Origin: Bacillus pinisoli
GTDB lineage: Bacteria > Bacillota > Bacilli > Bacillales > SA4
DNA: 64,000 nt
Direction: 5' to 3'
Assembly (NCBI RefSeq): GCF_023036475.1
Contig: NZ_JAJQKI010000012.1
Location: 36,882 to 100,881, forward strand
The notes under the pieces were generated by a model that was given only the letters and a program-made list of their open reading frames with translations, had not been told where the DNA came from and did no database searches. Position numbers and translations under genes: made by a program. Below are positions 24,439-34,718 of this stretch, piece after piece. Each line of letters opens with the position of its first letter. Position 1 is the first letter of the stretch.

Positions 24439-25506
24439 TTATTCTGCTTGCTCCATGCGTGATGCCTGATCTTCCATAATTAACGTATCAATTACTTCAT
24501 CAAGCTTCCCTTGAAGAATTTGATCTAATTTTTGAATCGTTAGACCAATGCGGTGGTCCGTTACACGGTTTTGCGGGAAGTTATACGTACGAATACGTTC
24601 CGAACGGTCACCTGTACCAACAGCAGACTTACGAGTTGCATCTAGTTCTGCCTGTACTTCTCTTTGAATTTTATCGTAAACACGTGCACGTAATACCTTC
24701 ATCGCTTTTTCTTTATTCTTAATTTGAGACTTTTCGTCCTGACAAGAAACAACTGTGTTGGTTGGAATGTGCGTAAGACGTACTGCCGACATCGTTGTAT
24801 TAACGGACTGTCCACCTGCTCCACTTGAAGCAAACGTATCTACACGAATATCTTTTTCATGAATGTCCACTTCTACTTCTTCAGCTTCCGGAAGCGCTGC
24901 TACCGTTGCAGTAGAAGTATGAATACGTCCACCAGATTCAGTTTCCGGTACACGTTGAACACGGTGGGCACCATTCTCAAACTTCAATTTTGAGTAAGCA
25001 CCTTTTCCGTTAATCATGAAAATAATTTCCTTATATCCACCGACACCTGTAGAAGAAGCTTCGATAACCTCTGTCTTCCAGCCTTGCGCTTCTGCAAAAC
25101 GTGAATACATACGATACAAATCACCAGCAAATAAAGCAGCCTCATCTCCACCAGCTGCCCCACGAATCTCAACGATAACGTTTTTGTCATCATTCGGATC
25201 CTTCGGTAAAAGTAAAATACGTAAACGTTCCGTAAGCTCTTCTTCACGGTCTTCTAATTCATTAATTTCCATCTTTACCATTTCACGCATTTCAGCATCT
25301 AGCTTTTCTTCAAGCATCGCCTTTGCATCTTGCAGCTGCTCGTGCACATCTTTATATTCACGATACGCCATAACGGTATCTTGTATATCAGATTGTTCCT
25401 TAGAATATTCACGCAGTTTCTTTGGATCATTTACGATATCTGGATCACTTAATAGCTCATTCAGTCTCTCGTAACGATCTTCAACAGATTGTAATCGATC
25501 TAACAC
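24439..25506 (-). CDS. prfA: Peptide chain release factor 1
   Basis: RF1 recognises UAA and UAG and triggers peptide release on the ribosome. The 355-residue protein has the stop-codon tripeptide segment [10 protein letters not shown] (PET at about 187-189) and the catalytic GGQ at 231-233 in [10 protein letters not shown]. The GTG at 25506 lies 7 bases after GAGGTGA; the ATG two codons upstream is too close to that site. It lies upstream of prmC with no gap. Confidence 0.97.
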   Translation of the reverse strand: MLDRLQSVEDRYERLNELLSDPDIVNDPKKLREYSKEQSDIQDTVMAYREYKDVHEQLQDAKAMLEEKLDAEMREMVKMEINELEDREEELTERLRILLLPKDPNDDKNVIVEIRGAAGGDEAALFAGDLYRMYSRFAEAQGWKTEVIEASSTGVGGYKEIIFMINGKGAYSKLKFENGAHRVQRVPETESGGRIHTSTATVAALPEAEEVEVDIHEKDIRVDTFASSGAGGQSVNTTMSAVRLTHIPTNTVVSCQDEKSQIKNKEKAMKVLRARVYDKIQREVQAELDATRKSAVGTGDRSERIRTYNFPQNRVTDHRIGLTIQKLDQILQGKLDEVIDTLIMEDQASRMEQAE

Positions 25507-25578
25507 AATCATTCACCTCATTTTTTAGCCATAACATTCTAATTATAGTATAGAGAAAATAGGTAGTCAAAGCAAACT

Positions 25579-25603
25579 CGGGTGGTGACAGGCACTTGTC
25601 GAA
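25579..25603. repeat. REP-A copy 2 (short form), downstream of the transposase gene
   Basis: CGGGTGGTGACAGGCAC followed by TTGTCGAA is a REP-A palindrome with part of its right arm missing. It lies 7 bases beyond the stop codon of the REP-associated transposase. Confidence 0.8.
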
Positions 25604-25609
25604 TTTTCT

Positions 25610-26209
25610 TTATCTCGTATTCACCATCTCCCTTGCCAAAAACTCCTTTCGTTGCTCATCATCCGCTAGCATACAATAGAACCTATATTTCTCATTTCCT
25701 TCTTTCTGTGAACCATGGAAATGCTCCAAAATCCAATTGGGCTCAAAAAAGCGAGGGGGCTTTACCTTTCTAGAGCCATAATAACGATAACTACTCCATT
25801 CATAGTCATGTGGTGAGCGAACCACCCCAGCGGTAACAGGATTCCAATGGATATAACGACTTACCTCTAATAACCCATGCTTTGAGATCACGGGCTCACT
25901 AAAAAACCGCGATTCAAATACATGTCCAGTCAATCTATAGCGATTATTAAAATAACTTGCATACCTCTTATTAATCATTGCCATAACCATTGAAATTGAA
26001 TATAAAGGAGATTTAATGAGAAGGTGATAATGATTTGTCATCATGCAATACGAGTAAATCTGAACGGGGCATGTTAGGTGCGTTTGGTTGAGGATGCACA
26101 AAAATGTTTTATGATCTTTAGCGTCTAAATATAAAGCATCCCTTCGATTCCCACGGGAAACGACATGATAAATCATCTCTGGATGCCACACACGTCTTTT
26201 TCTTGCCAT
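25610..26209 (-). CDS. REP-associated tyrosine transposase (RAYT, Y1/HUH family)
   Basis: This is a single-strand DNA transposase-like enzyme of the IS200/IS605-related Y1 family. The 199-residue protein starts MARKRRVWHPEMIYHVVSRG. It has the HUH metal motif H60-Y61-H62 in MMTNHYHLLIKSP and candidate catalytic tyrosines Y83/Y86 in NKRYASYFNN. It is a single gene with no partner, flanked by REP-A copies at 25579-25603 and 26318-26358. That is the arrangement reported for RAYT genes, which act on or spread REP palindromes. The ATG follows an AGAGGTGAAAG site. The reading frame looks intact. Confidence 0.9.
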   Translation of the reverse strand: MARKRRVWHPEMIYHVVSRGNRRDALYLDAKDHKTFLCILNQTHLTCPVQIYSYCMMTNHYHLLIKSPLYSISMVMAMINKRYASYFNNRYRLTGHVFESRFFSEPVISKHGLLEVSRYIHWNPVTAGVVRSPHDYEWSSYRYYGSRKVKPPRFFEPNWILEHFHGSQKEGNEKYRFYCMLADDEQRKEFLAREMVNTR

Positions 26210-26317
26210 TCTTTCACCTCTATTTTATTTAGGTGTGATGTGTGCGCACGAAAACAATACTGTTGGAAGATCTTTAAGTATTTCTATTAAATCTTTAAAA
26301 TTCCTGCAAGAAAAATC

Positions 26318-26358
26318 GACATAAATCGGGTGGTGCCTGTCACCACCCGATTTATGTC
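26318..26358. repeat. REP-A copy 3: perfect 18-bp-arm palindrome upstream of the transposase gene
   Basis: GACATAAATCGGGTGGTG, centre CCTGT, then the exact complement. It lies between the transposase start and the stop of the lipoprotein gene (26376), and could also end that transcript. Confidence 0.9.
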
Positions 26359-26375
26359 ACCACCTGTTTTTTTTG

Positions 26376-26816
26376 TTACTCCCCGTCTCCGTCATGAACA
26401 CGCACAAGAATTTGATAGCGTGGCACGGCTTTGGTAATGTCATGAAGTAACTTATGACGCAGCTTGTCTCGCTCTTTTTCGGAGTATGAATCAGTAGAGT
26501 GTACAGTGACATAAGCTTTATTTCCGTTTATGAATACAGATCCAGGGGTTACCCCGTCAAATGTATCAACGACTTCTCTAATTTTATCTTGGTCTGTTCC
26601 GATAGTTGGGCGATCTTCTGTGAGTTCTATATAGTTTGTTGAACTTTGGTTATTTGGGAACGCTCCATCGTCATCAAGGTCACGTTCATAGAAGCCATCT
26701 ATTCCACCGTCATAGCTCATTAAGTTAGCACCATTTTGGTCTTGGGTGGTTTTTACATTGCTACAACCGGCTAGTAGTAGAATAATACACCAAAATAAAA
26801 GCAGCTTTATTCTCAT
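26376..26816 (-). CDS. Lipoprotein, probably of the sporulation YhcN/YlaJ family
   Basis: This is a 146-residue exported lipoprotein. An N-terminal hydrophobic stretch ends in the lipobox LLAGCS, so Cys18 should be lipidated. The C-terminal half has the pattern REVVDTFDGVTPGSVFINGNKAYVTV and ends with a predicted helix and strand (KAVPRYQILVRVHD). This resembles YhcN/YlaJ-type spore lipoproteins, but the match is by eye. It lies between prfA and tdk, where B. subtilis has no such gene that I recall. Confidence 0.65.
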   Translation of the reverse strand: MRIKLLLFWCIILLLAGCSNVKTTQDQNGANLMSYDGGIDGFYERDLDDDGAFPNNQSSTNYIELTEDRPTIGTDQDKIREVVDTFDGVTPGSVFINGNKAYVTVHSTDSYSEKERDKLRHKLLHDITKAVPRYQILVRVHDGDGE

Positions 26817-26873
26817 GATATCCCTCCTACTAGTAGGATTACCCTGAGTGAAAGCTGCTTTACATGGAAAATA

Positions 26874-27482
26874 TTATGAATTTAATGTTGCTTTTATAAG
26901 TGAAGGTGTGTTTCTCACTTCATGACAATGTCTGCAACGTGGCTCATATGATTCAGATGCACCTACCAAAATAATAGGGTCATCATATGATGCTGGTTCA
27001 TTGTTAATTAGACGCTGCGTTCTACTTGCTGGAGACCCGCAAGATGAACAAACCGCTTGAAGCTTTGTCACATGTTCCGCAACCGCTAATAAATCCGGAA
27101 CCGGACCAAAAGGCTCACCTCTAAAGTCTTGATCAAGACCTGCCACAATGACACGATGACCTTGGTTCGCTAATTGTTGAGCTACCTCACCAATATACTC
27201 ATCAAAAAATTGTACCTCATCGATGGCTACAACATCCACATCCGCTGTAGTCTGCTTTAAAATGTCACGAGAAGATGAAACTGGGCGGGCTTGTACAGCC
27301 GTACCGTTATGTGAAACTACGTTTTCTTCGCTGTATCTATTATCAATAGCCGGTTTAAATACCAGCACCTGTTGTTTGGCATATTGTGTACGCTTCACAC
27401 GTCGAATGAGTTCCTCCGATTTTCCTGAAAACATACTTCCACAGATGACCTCGATCCAACCACTTTTTCTCATTTCATACAT
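26874..27482 (-). CDS. tdk: Thymidine kinase
   Basis: Tdk phosphorylates thymidine to dTMP for salvage. The 202-residue protein of the type II family has the P-loop GSMFSGKS at 15-22, the DEVQFFDE strand, and four zinc cysteines in CSSCGSP and CRHCHEV. The ATG at 27482 follows AAAGGGAG at about 10 bases. It follows rpmE, as in the rho-rpmE-tdk order of B. subtilis, with a terminator between. Confidence 0.96.
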   Translation of the reverse strand: MYEMRKSGWIEVICGSMFSGKSEELIRRVKRTQYAKQQVLVFKPAIDNRYSEENVVSHNGTAVQARPVSSSRDILKQTTADVDVVAIDEVQFFDEYIGEVAQQLANQGHRVIVAGLDQDFRGEPFGPVPDLLAVAEHVTKLQAVCSSCGSPASRTQRLINNEPASYDDPIILVGASESYEPRCRHCHEVRNTPSLIKATLNS

Positions 27483-27627
27483 AAGACGGTCTCTCCCTTT
27501 CTTCTCGTCTTCACGTTTTTGTTACTTAATGAATGACTATATTTATTATTATACCTGTTTTCCTAACCAGGGAATGTGTATATTTCATTTCCAATTTATA
27601 TCTAAGTATTTTCGAATTTTCTTCAAG

Positions 27628-27664
27628 TAAAAAGGCAAGCAAGGGATGAACACTTGCCTGCCTA
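27628..27664 (-). terminator. Terminator of rpmE
   Basis: AGGCAAGCAAG (27633-27643) pairs with CTTGCCTGCCT (27653-27663), with one mismatch. On the minus strand TTTTTAC follows. It closes the rho-rpmE unit. Confidence 0.8.
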
Positions 27665-27704
27665 TCTTCTCATATGGGTAAAGCTAAAATATCAAAAGAT
27701 ATTA

Positions 27705-27905
27705 TTACTTAAGACCATATTTCTTGTTGAATCTATCTACACGACCATCTGCACTAGCGAACTTTTGACGTCCAGTATAAAATGGGTGACATTCTGAGCA
27801 AACCTCAACCTTTAACTCATTTAATACAGATCCGCTTTCAAATTCGTTTCCGCAAGCACACTTAACCATAATCTTCTTATAGTTTGGGTGAATTCCTTGT
27901 TTCAT
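27705..27905 (-). CDS. rpmE: Ribosomal protein L31
   Basis: L31 lies at the 50S-30S interface. The 66-residue protein is of the zinc-binding type, with Cys16, Cys18, Cys36 and Cys39 (KCACG and CSECH). The zinc-free paralogue that replaces it under zinc starvation is not in this window. It lies about 170 bp after rho. The start follows AGGAGATG. Confidence 0.97.
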   Translation of the reverse strand: MKQGIHPNYKKIMVKCACGNEFESGSVLNELKVEVCSECHPFYTGRQKFASADGRVDRFNKKYGLK

Positions 27906-28079
27906 GTTCTTTTCATCTCCTTCTGCCCTGAAACCGTTTTTGAATCAGAGTAAGTTTTCATAACGTAAGTGAGATCATAGCAAGATGCATATATCTCACT
28001 ACTAAAATCACACATGAGGAAATTATATCAGGACAGTGCTTCTTTTGCAACCGTCTTAAAAGATAGACTTCTTACCAAA

Positions 28080-29360
28080 TTATGAGCGATTAGAACTCAA
28101 GCCTTTTTTGTCTTCTTCCATCATCTGAAAGAATTCGGCATTTGTCTTTGATTGACGCAGACGACGTAAGAAACGCTCAACAAAGTCAGGTGAGTCAGTA
28201 AGACCTCTTCTAATGGTCCAAAGCTTCTCTAAATGATCTTTCGAAATTAATAACTCTTCTTTTCTTGTACCAGAACGACGAATATCAATGGCAGGGAATA
28301 TTCTCTTTTCTGCAAGAGAACGATCTAAATGCAATTCCATATTTCCTGTCCCTTTAAATTCTTCATAGATAACATCATCCATACGTGAACCTGTATCGAC
28401 TAGAGCAGTTGCTAGGATTGTTAAGCTACCACCCTCTTCAATGTTACGGGCTGCACCAAAGAAACGTTTTGGACGGTGGAAAGCAGCTGGATCAATTCCC
28501 CCTGAAAGTGTTCTACCACTTGGTGGGATGACAAGATTATAAGCTCTCGCTAAACGAGTAATACTGTCCATTAAAATGATAACGTCCTTTTTATGTTCAA
28601 CCAATCTCATTGCACGCTCAAGAACAAGTTCTGCTACCTTAATATGATTTTCAGGCACTTCATCAAATGTTGAGCTTACAACATCACCGGCAACCGAACG
28701 TTCAATGTCCGTTACTTCCTCTGGTCGCTCATCAACAAGAAGGACAATCAATTCAGCATCAGGATGATTTGTTGTAATACTATTGGCAATCTCTTTAATC
28801 AGCATCGTTTTACCTGCTTTTGGAGGCGCCACAATTAATCCACGCTGACCAAATCCAACTGGAGCAATCATATCCATAATTCTAGTTGATGTTTGTGTAG
28901 GGCTTGTCTCCAGAACGATTTGACGATCTGGATATAAAGGAGTTAAGGCTGGAAAATGAACACGTTCCTTAGCGGATTCCGGATTATCACCATTTACCGC
29001 TTCCACATGAAGTAGACCGTAGTAACGCTCATTTTCTTTTGGCGGTCTTACTTTTCCTGATACTTTATCACCATTACGCAAATCAAAACGTCTAATTTGT
29101 GACGCAGAAATATATATATCTTCTGAACTCGGTGAATAGTTAATCGGTCTTAAAAATCCAAAACCTTCTGACTGAATGATTTCTAGAACACCTTCCATGA
29201 ACATGAAGCCGTCCTTCTCAGCCTGTGCTTTTAAAATAGAGAATATTAATTCTTTTTTAGTAAGTTTGCTATAATATGACACCTTAAAATGACGGGCCTG
29301 TTCATATAAATCCTTTAATTTCATTTCTTCTAAACTTGATAGAGTAAGACTATTACTCAT
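28080..29360 (-). CDS. rho: Transcription termination factor Rho
   Basis: Rho is the hexameric RNA helicase that ends transcription of untranslated RNA. The 426-residue protein has an N-terminal helical domain and an RNA-binding cold-shock-like domain at about 55-120. The motor domain carries the P-loop APPKAGKT at 178-185 and the segment [10 protein letters not shown]. No long insertion is present. A stretch of about 300 bp upstream separates it from glpX. Confidence 0.98.
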   Translation of the reverse strand: MSNSLTLSSLEEMKLKDLYEQARHFKVSYYSKLTKKELIFSILKAQAEKDGFMFMEGVLEIIQSEGFGFLRPINYSPSSEDIYISASQIRRFDLRNGDKVSGKVRPPKENERYYGLLHVEAVNGDNPESAKERVHFPALTPLYPDRQIVLETSPTQTSTRIMDMIAPVGFGQRGLIVAPPKAGKTMLIKEIANSITTNHPDAELIVLLVDERPEEVTDIERSVAGDVVSSTFDEVPENHIKVAELVLERAMRLVEHKKDVIILMDSITRLARAYNLVIPPSGRTLSGGIDPAAFHRPKRFFGAARNIEEGGSLTILATALVDTGSRMDDVIYEEFKGTGNMELHLDRSLAEKRIFPAIDIRRSGTRKEELLISKDHLEKLWTIRRGLTDSPDFVERFLRRLRQSKTNAEFFQMMEEDKKGLSSNRS

Positions 29361-29667
29361 GTGAACACCACTCTTTTGACATAATTATTGTACGTTACAT
29401 GCAAGCGCTTAAGTTATCCATCTTTACTTTCAAACAATCGGACCTAAATGATGGAAGGAAAAGAAATAAGAAGATTTCTTCGAAGTTAGGTTGAAGAAGT
29501 ATGATAAGCGAATGAAAATACGTAGCAATTCCTATTTTACCCTTAACATAGCGTTTTAATCAACTGCTGAAAGACATAAAACATATGACAAGTTCCGTGC
29601 TTGTCCAAGTTTTACTTGTCAAAAAAACAAGGAGCTCGTAACATTTTGTCGGAGCTCCTCATTTCTA
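29361..29667. other. Intergenic region between rho and glpX
   Basis: These 307 bp hold the glpX terminator (29621-29660) and the rho upstream region. The rho promoter is presumably here, but no confident -35/-10 pair was found. An imperfect cre-like palindrome (GCAAGCGCTTA) lies at about 29400. No gene is visible. Confidence 0.55.
29621..29660 (-). terminator. Terminator of glpX
   Basis: AGGAGCTC (29630-29637) pairs with GAGCTCCT (29652-29659). On the minus strand it is followed by TGTTTTTTT. Confidence 0.85.
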
Positions 29668-30636
29668 CTACGGTTTAATTACTAGATTAGGCTTTTTATG
29701 CAAGCTATGTCTTCCATCAATAAATCGAACTGTCCCTGACTTGGCGCGCATAACTAGAGATTGAGTTGTACCAATGGATCCTTTAAATTGCACTCCTCGT
29801 AAAAGCTCTCCGTCTGTTACTCCGGTTGCTGCGAAGATTGCATCATCACCTTTAACAAGGTCATGCATATAAAGAATACGGTCTACATCTTCAATTCCCA
29901 TTTTACGACAACGAATAAGCTCTTCTTCTGTTTGTGGTAAAAGCTTTCCTTGAATTTCCCCGCCTAAACATTTAAGCGCAACCGCTGCAATAACTCCCTC
30001 TGGCGCACCGCCTGATCCAAATAAAATATCAACACCGGTATGATCAAAAGCCGTGTTAATTGCTCCAGCAACATCACCGTCATTAATTAATTTTATACGT
30101 GCCCCGGCTTCTCTAATTTCTCGGATAATTTTTTCATGTCTAGGTCTATTTAGAACAGTTGCCACAACATCTTCAATATCCTTATTTTTAGCCTTTGCCA
30201 CAGCCTGCAGGTTTTCAAATACAGAAGCGTTAATATTGATTTTCCCGACTGCTTCTGGTCCTACTGCAATTTTATCCATATACATATCTGGTGCATGTAA
30301 TAGATTACCGTGATCAGCAATGGCAAGAACAGCTAGCGCATTCCAGCCCCCTGTGGCAACAATATTTGTGCCTTCAAGAGGATCAACTGCTACATCCACT
30401 CTTGGTCCATAGCCTGTACCTAATTTCTCACCAATATAGAGCATTGGCGCTTCGTCCATTTCTCCCTCACCGATGACAACAGTTCCCTTCATTGGAACCG
30501 TATCAAAGACATCACGCATAGCAGAAGTTGCTGCATCATCCGCTTCATTCTTTAGACCTCTTCCCATCCAACGAGCAGATGCAAGTGCTGCTGCTTCTGT
30601 TACACGAACAAGCTCCATAGATAAACTACGTTCCAT
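29668..30636 (-). CDS. glpX: Class II fructose-1,6-bisphosphatase
   Basis: GlpX hydrolyses fructose 1,6-bisphosphate in gluconeogenesis. The 322-residue protein shows the metal and phosphate motifs [16 protein letters not shown] (about 56-71) and VDPLEGTN (about 83-90), then [13 protein letters not shown]. It lies between rho and murZ, as ywjI does in B. subtilis. Together with fbaA and fsa nearby it makes a sugar-phosphate cluster. Confidence 0.95.
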   Translation of the reverse strand: MERSLSMELVRVTEAAALASARWMGRGLKNEADDAATSAMRDVFDTVPMKGTVVIGEGEMDEAPMLYIGEKLGTGYGPRVDVAVDPLEGTNIVATGGWNALAVLAIADHGNLLHAPDMYMDKIAVGPEAVGKININASVFENLQAVAKAKNKDIEDVVATVLNRPRHEKIIREIREAGARIKLINDGDVAGAINTAFDHTGVDILFGSGGAPEGVIAAVALKCLGGEIQGKLLPQTEEELIRCRKMGIEDVDRILYMHDLVKGDDAIFAATGVTDGELLRGVQFKGSIGTTQSLVMRAKSGTVRFIDGRHSLHKKPNLVIKP

Positions 30637-30729
30637 CTCAGATCTCTCCCCTTATTCTATATAAAAAAATATGTTATACCAATAATGTGTATTTACACAA
30701 TTAGTATAACATATTTTTATAGGTAAATA

Positions 30730-32016
30730 TTAAGAATTTTGAAGTTGTTCAATTTCTTGTTCTGACATACTCTCTCTCCAGATTACAGCGCCTAATCCAT
30801 TTAGTTTTTCGACTAGGTTTTCATAGCCACGGTCAACATGTTCAAGACCTGTTACTTCTGTAATCCCTTCTGCCATAAGACCCGCTACGACAAGAGCTGC
30901 TCCTGCACGAAGGTCACTTGCCCGAACCTTAGCGCCTTGTAATAAAGACGGTCCGTTCACAATTGCCGATCTACCTTCTACCTTTATCGAAGCATTCATT
31001 CTTCTAAGTTCATCAATATGCTTAAATCTTGCGCCATAAATCGTATCCGTTACGACGCCAGATCCTTGTGCTTTTGTTAATAGAGAAGTAAATGGTTGTT
31101 GTAGATCCGTTGGGAATCCAGGATAAACAAGTGTTTTGATGTCGACCATTTTTAATGTGTCGTTTCCTCTCACCAAAATCTTATCATCCTTTGTTTCGAT
31201 GGACACGCCCATTTCACGAAGCTTCGCAATTAATGATTCTAAATGCAGTGGAATTACGTTATCAATGACAACCTCTTCACCCATGGCTGCACCTAAAATA
31301 AGGTATGTACCTGCTTCAATACGGTCTGGGATAATACTATGTCGACACCCTTGTAATGATTCTACACCATCGATACGAATGACATCTGTCCCAGCACCTT
31401 TAATTTTAGCTCCCATACTTGTTAATAGAGTGGCAACATCAATAATCTCAGGCTCTTTTGCCGCATTTTCAATGATTGTCCGACCTTTTGCTCTAACGGC
31501 AGCAAGCATAATATTAATGGTTGCACCTACACTGACCACGTCTAAATAAATTCTTGCCCCTTTTAATTCATCTGCACGTAAATAAATGGCGCCTTGTTCA
31601 TTTGTCACTGTTGCCCCAAGTGCTTCAAAACCTTTGATATGTTGGTCAATCGGACGAGGTCCAAGGTGACATCCTCCCGGAAGGCCCACAACCGCTTTTC
31701 CAAAACGACCAAGCATAGCACCCATTAGATAATAAGAAGCACGTAACTTTTTCACTTTTCCATTTGGCAGTGGCATAGAGATCATTCTTGAAGGATCTAC
31801 AATAATCTCACCTTCATTCACAGAAACCGTTCCACCAATCTCTTCTAACAAGTCAGCTAACGTTTGTACATCTGATATATTTGGTAATCCATCTATTATT
31901 ACAGGAGATTCAGCCAAGATCGTTGCAGGAATTAGAGCTACTGCACTATTTTTTGCTCCACTCACTCTAACTGTCCCATTTAATTTGTTTCCACCTTCGA
32001 TTTTTAGCTTTTCCAT
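30730..32016 (-). CDS. murZ: UDP-N-acetylglucosamine 1-carboxyvinyltransferase (second copy type)
   Basis: MurZ adds enolpyruvate to UDP-GlcNAc, the first committed step of peptidoglycan synthesis. The 428-residue protein has the substrate residues K22-N23 in SGAKNSAVA and the active-site Cys116 in [13 protein letters not shown], the target of fosfomycin. In Bacillus a paralogue, MurAA, lies near the atp operon. This copy, between fsa and glpX, corresponds by position to murAB/murZ. MurAA is not present in this window. Confidence 0.95.
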   Translation of the reverse strand: MEKLKIEGGNKLNGTVRVSGAKNSAVALIPATILAESPVIIDGLPNISDVQTLADLLEEIGGTVSVNEGEIIVDPSRMISMPLPNGKVKKLRASYYLMGAMLGRFGKAVVGLPGGCHLGPRPIDQHIKGFEALGATVTNEQGAIYLRADELKGARIYLDVVSVGATINIMLAAVRAKGRTIIENAAKEPEIIDVATLLTSMGAKIKGAGTDVIRIDGVESLQGCRHSIIPDRIEAGTYLILGAAMGEEVVIDNVIPLHLESLIAKLREMGVSIETKDDKILVRGNDTLKMVDIKTLVYPGFPTDLQQPFTSLLTKAQGSGVVTDTIYGARFKHIDELRRMNASIKVEGRSAIVNGPSLLQGAKVRASDLRAGAALVVAGLMAEGITEVTGLEHVDRGYENLVEKLNGLGAVIWRESMSEQEIEQLQNS

Positions 32017-32320
32017 ATAGAACTCCCTTCTATATTTTCTATGGCTCTGGACATATACTTAACCTATCATTTAACCCTTAGTTTACACGAAATTTTAAAA
32101 AATATGTAATCAAAAGGAAAAATTGCGACAAATTATCTACTTAGTCACTTTTTTCCAAACTACATACCATCATATCATGGTCTGGTTGAAGTGAATACAA
32201 AATTAAGTGCTTGAGATTAGTTGTTTATTTCCAGAAAGACCTGTTCGGACTTAACGTTTTGTATAGGTTTGGTGCTCTACATAAAAAAACAGCAGAAGCC
32301 AACGCTTCTACTGTGATGTA
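32017..32320. other. Intergenic region between murZ and fsa
   Basis: These 304 bp contain the fsa terminator (32283-32313) and otherwise AT-rich sequence that should hold the murZ promoter. I found no convincing promoter pair, operator or small gene. Confidence 0.5.
32283..32313 (-). terminator. Terminator of fsa
   Basis: The minus strand reads CAGTAGAAGC, loop GTTG, GCTTCTGCTG with one mismatch, then seven T. It lies just after the fsa stop. Confidence 0.88.
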
Positions 32321-32962
32321 TTAACGATTATTCCAGTCTGCTAGAAACTGCTCAATGCCTTTTTCAGTTAAAGGATGATTGAAAAGTTGCAGAATGACTT
32401 TTAGTGGTACGGTTGCAATATGAGCTCCTCGAAGAGCCGCTTCAGTAATATGTTGAGGATGACGAATAGAAGCCGCAATAATTTCGGTTGGAAGATTATG
32501 TACAATGAAGATTTCAGCAATCTTGCTAACAAGCTCTAAGCCATCATGACCGATATCATCAAGTCTACCTAGGAATGGAGATACATAGGTTGCTCCCGCT
32601 CTCGCTGCTAACAACGCTTGGTTTGCAGAGAAGATTAGCGTTACATTTGTCTTAATGCCTTCTTCACTAAATACCTTTACTGCCTTTAAACCGTCTGGAG
32701 TCATAGGTACCTTAATTGTGATGTTTGGCGCAATTTTTGCAAGCTCACGACCTTCTTTAATCATACCTTCTGCATCTAAGCTAATTACTTCTGCACTGAC
32801 GGAACCAGATACTTCTGCCGTAATTTCACGAAGACGATCTTCAAAACTTACTCCCTTTTCCTTTGCAACAAGGGATGGATTCGTTGTAACACCTGAAAGA
32901 ATACCTAACGCATTTGCTTCTTTAATCTCATCAATATTAGCTGTATCAATAAAGAATTTCAT
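32321..32962 (-). CDS. fsa: Transaldolase / fructose-6-phosphate aldolase family protein
   Basis: This short transaldolase of the TalC/FSA subfamily has 213 residues. The Schiff-base lysine is K84 in [12 protein letters not shown], preceded by [10 protein letters not shown] at about 23-32. Members act either as transaldolase in the pentose phosphate pathway or as fructose-6-phosphate aldolase. B. subtilis YwjH at this locus is regarded as a transaldolase, so that activity is more likely. It follows fbaA, with a terminator in between. Confidence 0.93.
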   Translation of the reverse strand: MKFFIDTANIDEIKEANALGILSGVTTNPSLVAKEKGVSFEDRLREITAEVSGSVSAEVISLDAEGMIKEGRELAKIAPNITIKVPMTPDGLKAVKVFSEEGIKTNVTLIFSANQALLAARAGATYVSPFLGRLDDIGHDGLELVSKIAEIFIVHNLPTEIIAASIRHPQHITEAALRGAHIATVPLKVILQLFNHPLTEKGIEQFLADWNNR

Positions 32963-32989
32963 GTTTTTTCCCCCTTATTTAAATGATAG

Positions 32990-33017
32990 CAAAAACCGCC
33001 TATGGTAGGCGGTTTTC
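32990..33017 (-). terminator. Terminator of fbaA
   Basis: AAAACCGCC (32992-33000) pairs with GGCGGTTTT (33008-33016) around a 7-base loop. T-rich sequence follows on the minus strand. Partial read-through into fsa is plausible. Confidence 0.8.
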
Positions 33018-33019
33018 AG

Positions 33020-33877
33020 TTATGCGCGGTTAGATGAACCGAATTCTTTCATCTTTCCTTTAACTGTTTCTTTAATAGCATCGCGAGCTGGTCCTAAATA
33101 TTTACGTGGATCGTACATGTTTGGATTTGCTTCTAGTACTTCACGAACTTTAGCAGCAGACGCAAGTTGGTTTTCAGTATTTACGTTAATTTTTGCCGTA
33201 CCGAAAGAAATCGCTTTTTGAATATCCTTTGTTGGGATTCCTGTTCCACCATGAAGTACTAACGGAACGCCTGTTGCTTTCCCGATTTCTTCCATCTCTT
33301 TGAATCCAAGGTTTGGTTCACCTTTATAAGGTCCATGAACAGAACCAAGAGCTGGAGCTAGACAATCAATACCTGTGCGGTTCACAAGCTCTTCACATTC
33401 CTTAGGATCTGCATAGATTACGCCTTCAGCAATAACGTCGTCTTCTTGTCCACCTACAACACCAAGTTCAGCTTCTACTGAAACTCCGTGGAAATGAGCA
33501 AGTTCTACTACTTTTGTAGTTGTTTCAATATTTTCTTCAAATGGATGATGAGAAGCGTCAATCATTACTGACGTGAATCCAGCATGAATCGCTTTTGCAC
33601 ATGATTCAAAGCTTGAACCGTGGTCAAGATGAATGGCTACTGGTACTGTTACTTTGTATTCTTCCATTAAAGAATTTACAAGGCCAACAATTGTCTTGAA
33701 ACCACCCATATATTTTGCAGCACCTTCTGAAACACCTAGAATTACAGGTGAATTTTCTTCTTGTGCAGCTTGCAGAATAGCTTGAGTAAATTCAAGGTTA
33801 TTTAGGTTAAATTGACCTACTGCATATCCTTCTGCTTTTGCTTTTTCTAGCATTTCTTTCATTGAAACTAAAGGCAT
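33020..33877 (-). CDS. fbaA: Class II fructose-bisphosphate aldolase
   Basis: This is the zinc-dependent aldolase of glycolysis and gluconeogenesis, cleaving fructose 1,6-bisphosphate. The 285-residue protein has H83-L84-D85-H86 (zinc and catalytic residues), further metal ligands in the [11 protein letters not shown] segment, and the phosphate-binding region VLHGGTGIP. The start follows an AAGGAGG site. It lies between spo0F and fsa, the conserved Bacillus order. Confidence 0.97.
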   Translation of the reverse strand: MPLVSMKEMLEKAKAEGYAVGQFNLNNLEFTQAILQAAQEENSPVILGVSEGAAKYMGGFKTIVGLVNSLMEEYKVTVPVAIHLDHGSSFESCAKAIHAGFTSVMIDASHHPFEENIETTTKVVELAHFHGVSVEAELGVVGGQEDDVIAEGVIYADPKECEELVNRTGIDCLAPALGSVHGPYKGEPNLGFKEMEEIGKATGVPLVLHGGTGIPTKDIQKAISFGTAKINVNTENQLASAAKVREVLEANPNMYDPRKYLGPARDAIKETVKGKMKEFGSSNRA

Positions 33878-34011
33878 TATTTTGTCCTCCTTATGTATCC
33901 TACTACCTAAGCTTAATTATTCGATCTGGCCTATTTTTCTCATTTTCGAGGATAAATATGTAACAGGTTGAATGTTGAAGCTTAACTGTACATAGCATAC
34001 CAACTATGAAC

Positions 34012-34120
34012 AAAAGGCGCAAGCGCCCCGTTTAGCCCTAAAAAGCAAATAATTCCAGAGGGTAATTAGGGGTGTTCCCTATTTTCTCTCCCTGGACTAT
34101 TTGCTAAAGGCTACAGCTAT
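34012..34120. repeat. Family C repeat between spo0F and fbaA
   Basis: It begins AAAAGGCGCAAGCGCCCCG and ends with the complementary end type CTACAGCTATGTTC, in reverse orientation to the copy at 7001-7147. Arms AAATAATTCCAGAGGG and CCTGGACTATTT form an imperfect hairpin in the middle. It might end the spo0F transcript. Confidence 0.6.
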
Positions 34121-34130
34121 GTTCAACCGA

Positions 34131-34499
34131 TTAAGAACGGATTGGCAAGTGCTTTTTAACAGCCTCTCTGATTTCATCAATATCAAATGGCTTTGCAAAA
34201 TGAGTGATCGCACCAAGGTCTTTTGCTTCTTGAATCATATCTAGCTCACCATAAGCTGTCATAATGATTACACGAATTTCTTGGTCAACTGCCTTCATTC
34301 TTTTTAAGATTTCAATTCCGTCCATTCCAGGAATTTTCATATCTAACAGGACTAAGTCAGGAGAATGCTTATCGACAATTTCAAGTGCTTGATACCCATT
34401 AGCAGCTTGAAAGGTTTGGTATCCTTCTTTTTGAAAAACTTCATTTAACAGAATTCTAATTCCAAATTGATCATCAACAATAAGTATTTTTTCTTTCAT
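34131..34499 (-). CDS. spo0F: Sporulation phosphorelay response regulator Spo0F
   Basis: Spo0F accepts phosphate from sporulation kinases and passes it to Spo0B on the way to Spo0A. The 122-residue protein is a single receiver domain without an output domain. It has acidic residues D9/D10, phosphoacceptor D53 (LLDMKIPG), T81 and K103. The upstream region carries a sigma-H promoter and Spo0A boxes. It lies between fbaA and the divergent ywjG, as in B. subtilis. Confidence 0.97.
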   Translation of the reverse strand: MKEKILIVDDQFGIRILLNEVFQKEGYQTFQAANGYQALEIVDKHSPDLVLLDMKIPGMDGIEILKRMKAVDQEIRVIIMTAYGELDMIQEAKDLGAITHFAKPFDIDEIREAVKKHLPIRS

Positions 34500-34582
34500 T
34501 TGTTAACACTCCTAGTTAGTTTTTATCTATTAAGACCGATTTTTCGGTTCAAAGACAGTTACGAATACCTTGCTATTGCATG

Positions 34583-34637
34583 TAATTCTCTCTTCTTATC
34601 TAAATATCCTTTTTTCTGTCGAAATTAGTTTCCGACA
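34583..34637 (-). promoter_or_regulatory. Sigma-H promoter and Spo0A boxes of spo0F
   Basis: On the minus strand, -35 AAAGGATAT (34612-34604) and -10 AGAGAATTA (34591-34583) match sigma-H with 12 bp between. A perfect Spo0A box TGTCGAA lies at 34617-34623, and an inverted one-mismatch box (TGTCGGA on the minus strand) lies at 34631-34637, both just upstream of the -35. Confidence 0.82.
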
Positions 34638-34718
34638 AATTCCTACTAAATTCTATCTTTTTATGTTTTTTACATAGTTCGATATAATACATTTAACTAT
34701 AAATGTAGAGGTGAGTTC

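Noticed and set aside
29399..29413. Cre-like site upstream of rho
   Set aside because: GCAAGCGCTTA is palindromic, but it misses conserved cre positions on both strands, and rho is not a known CcpA target.
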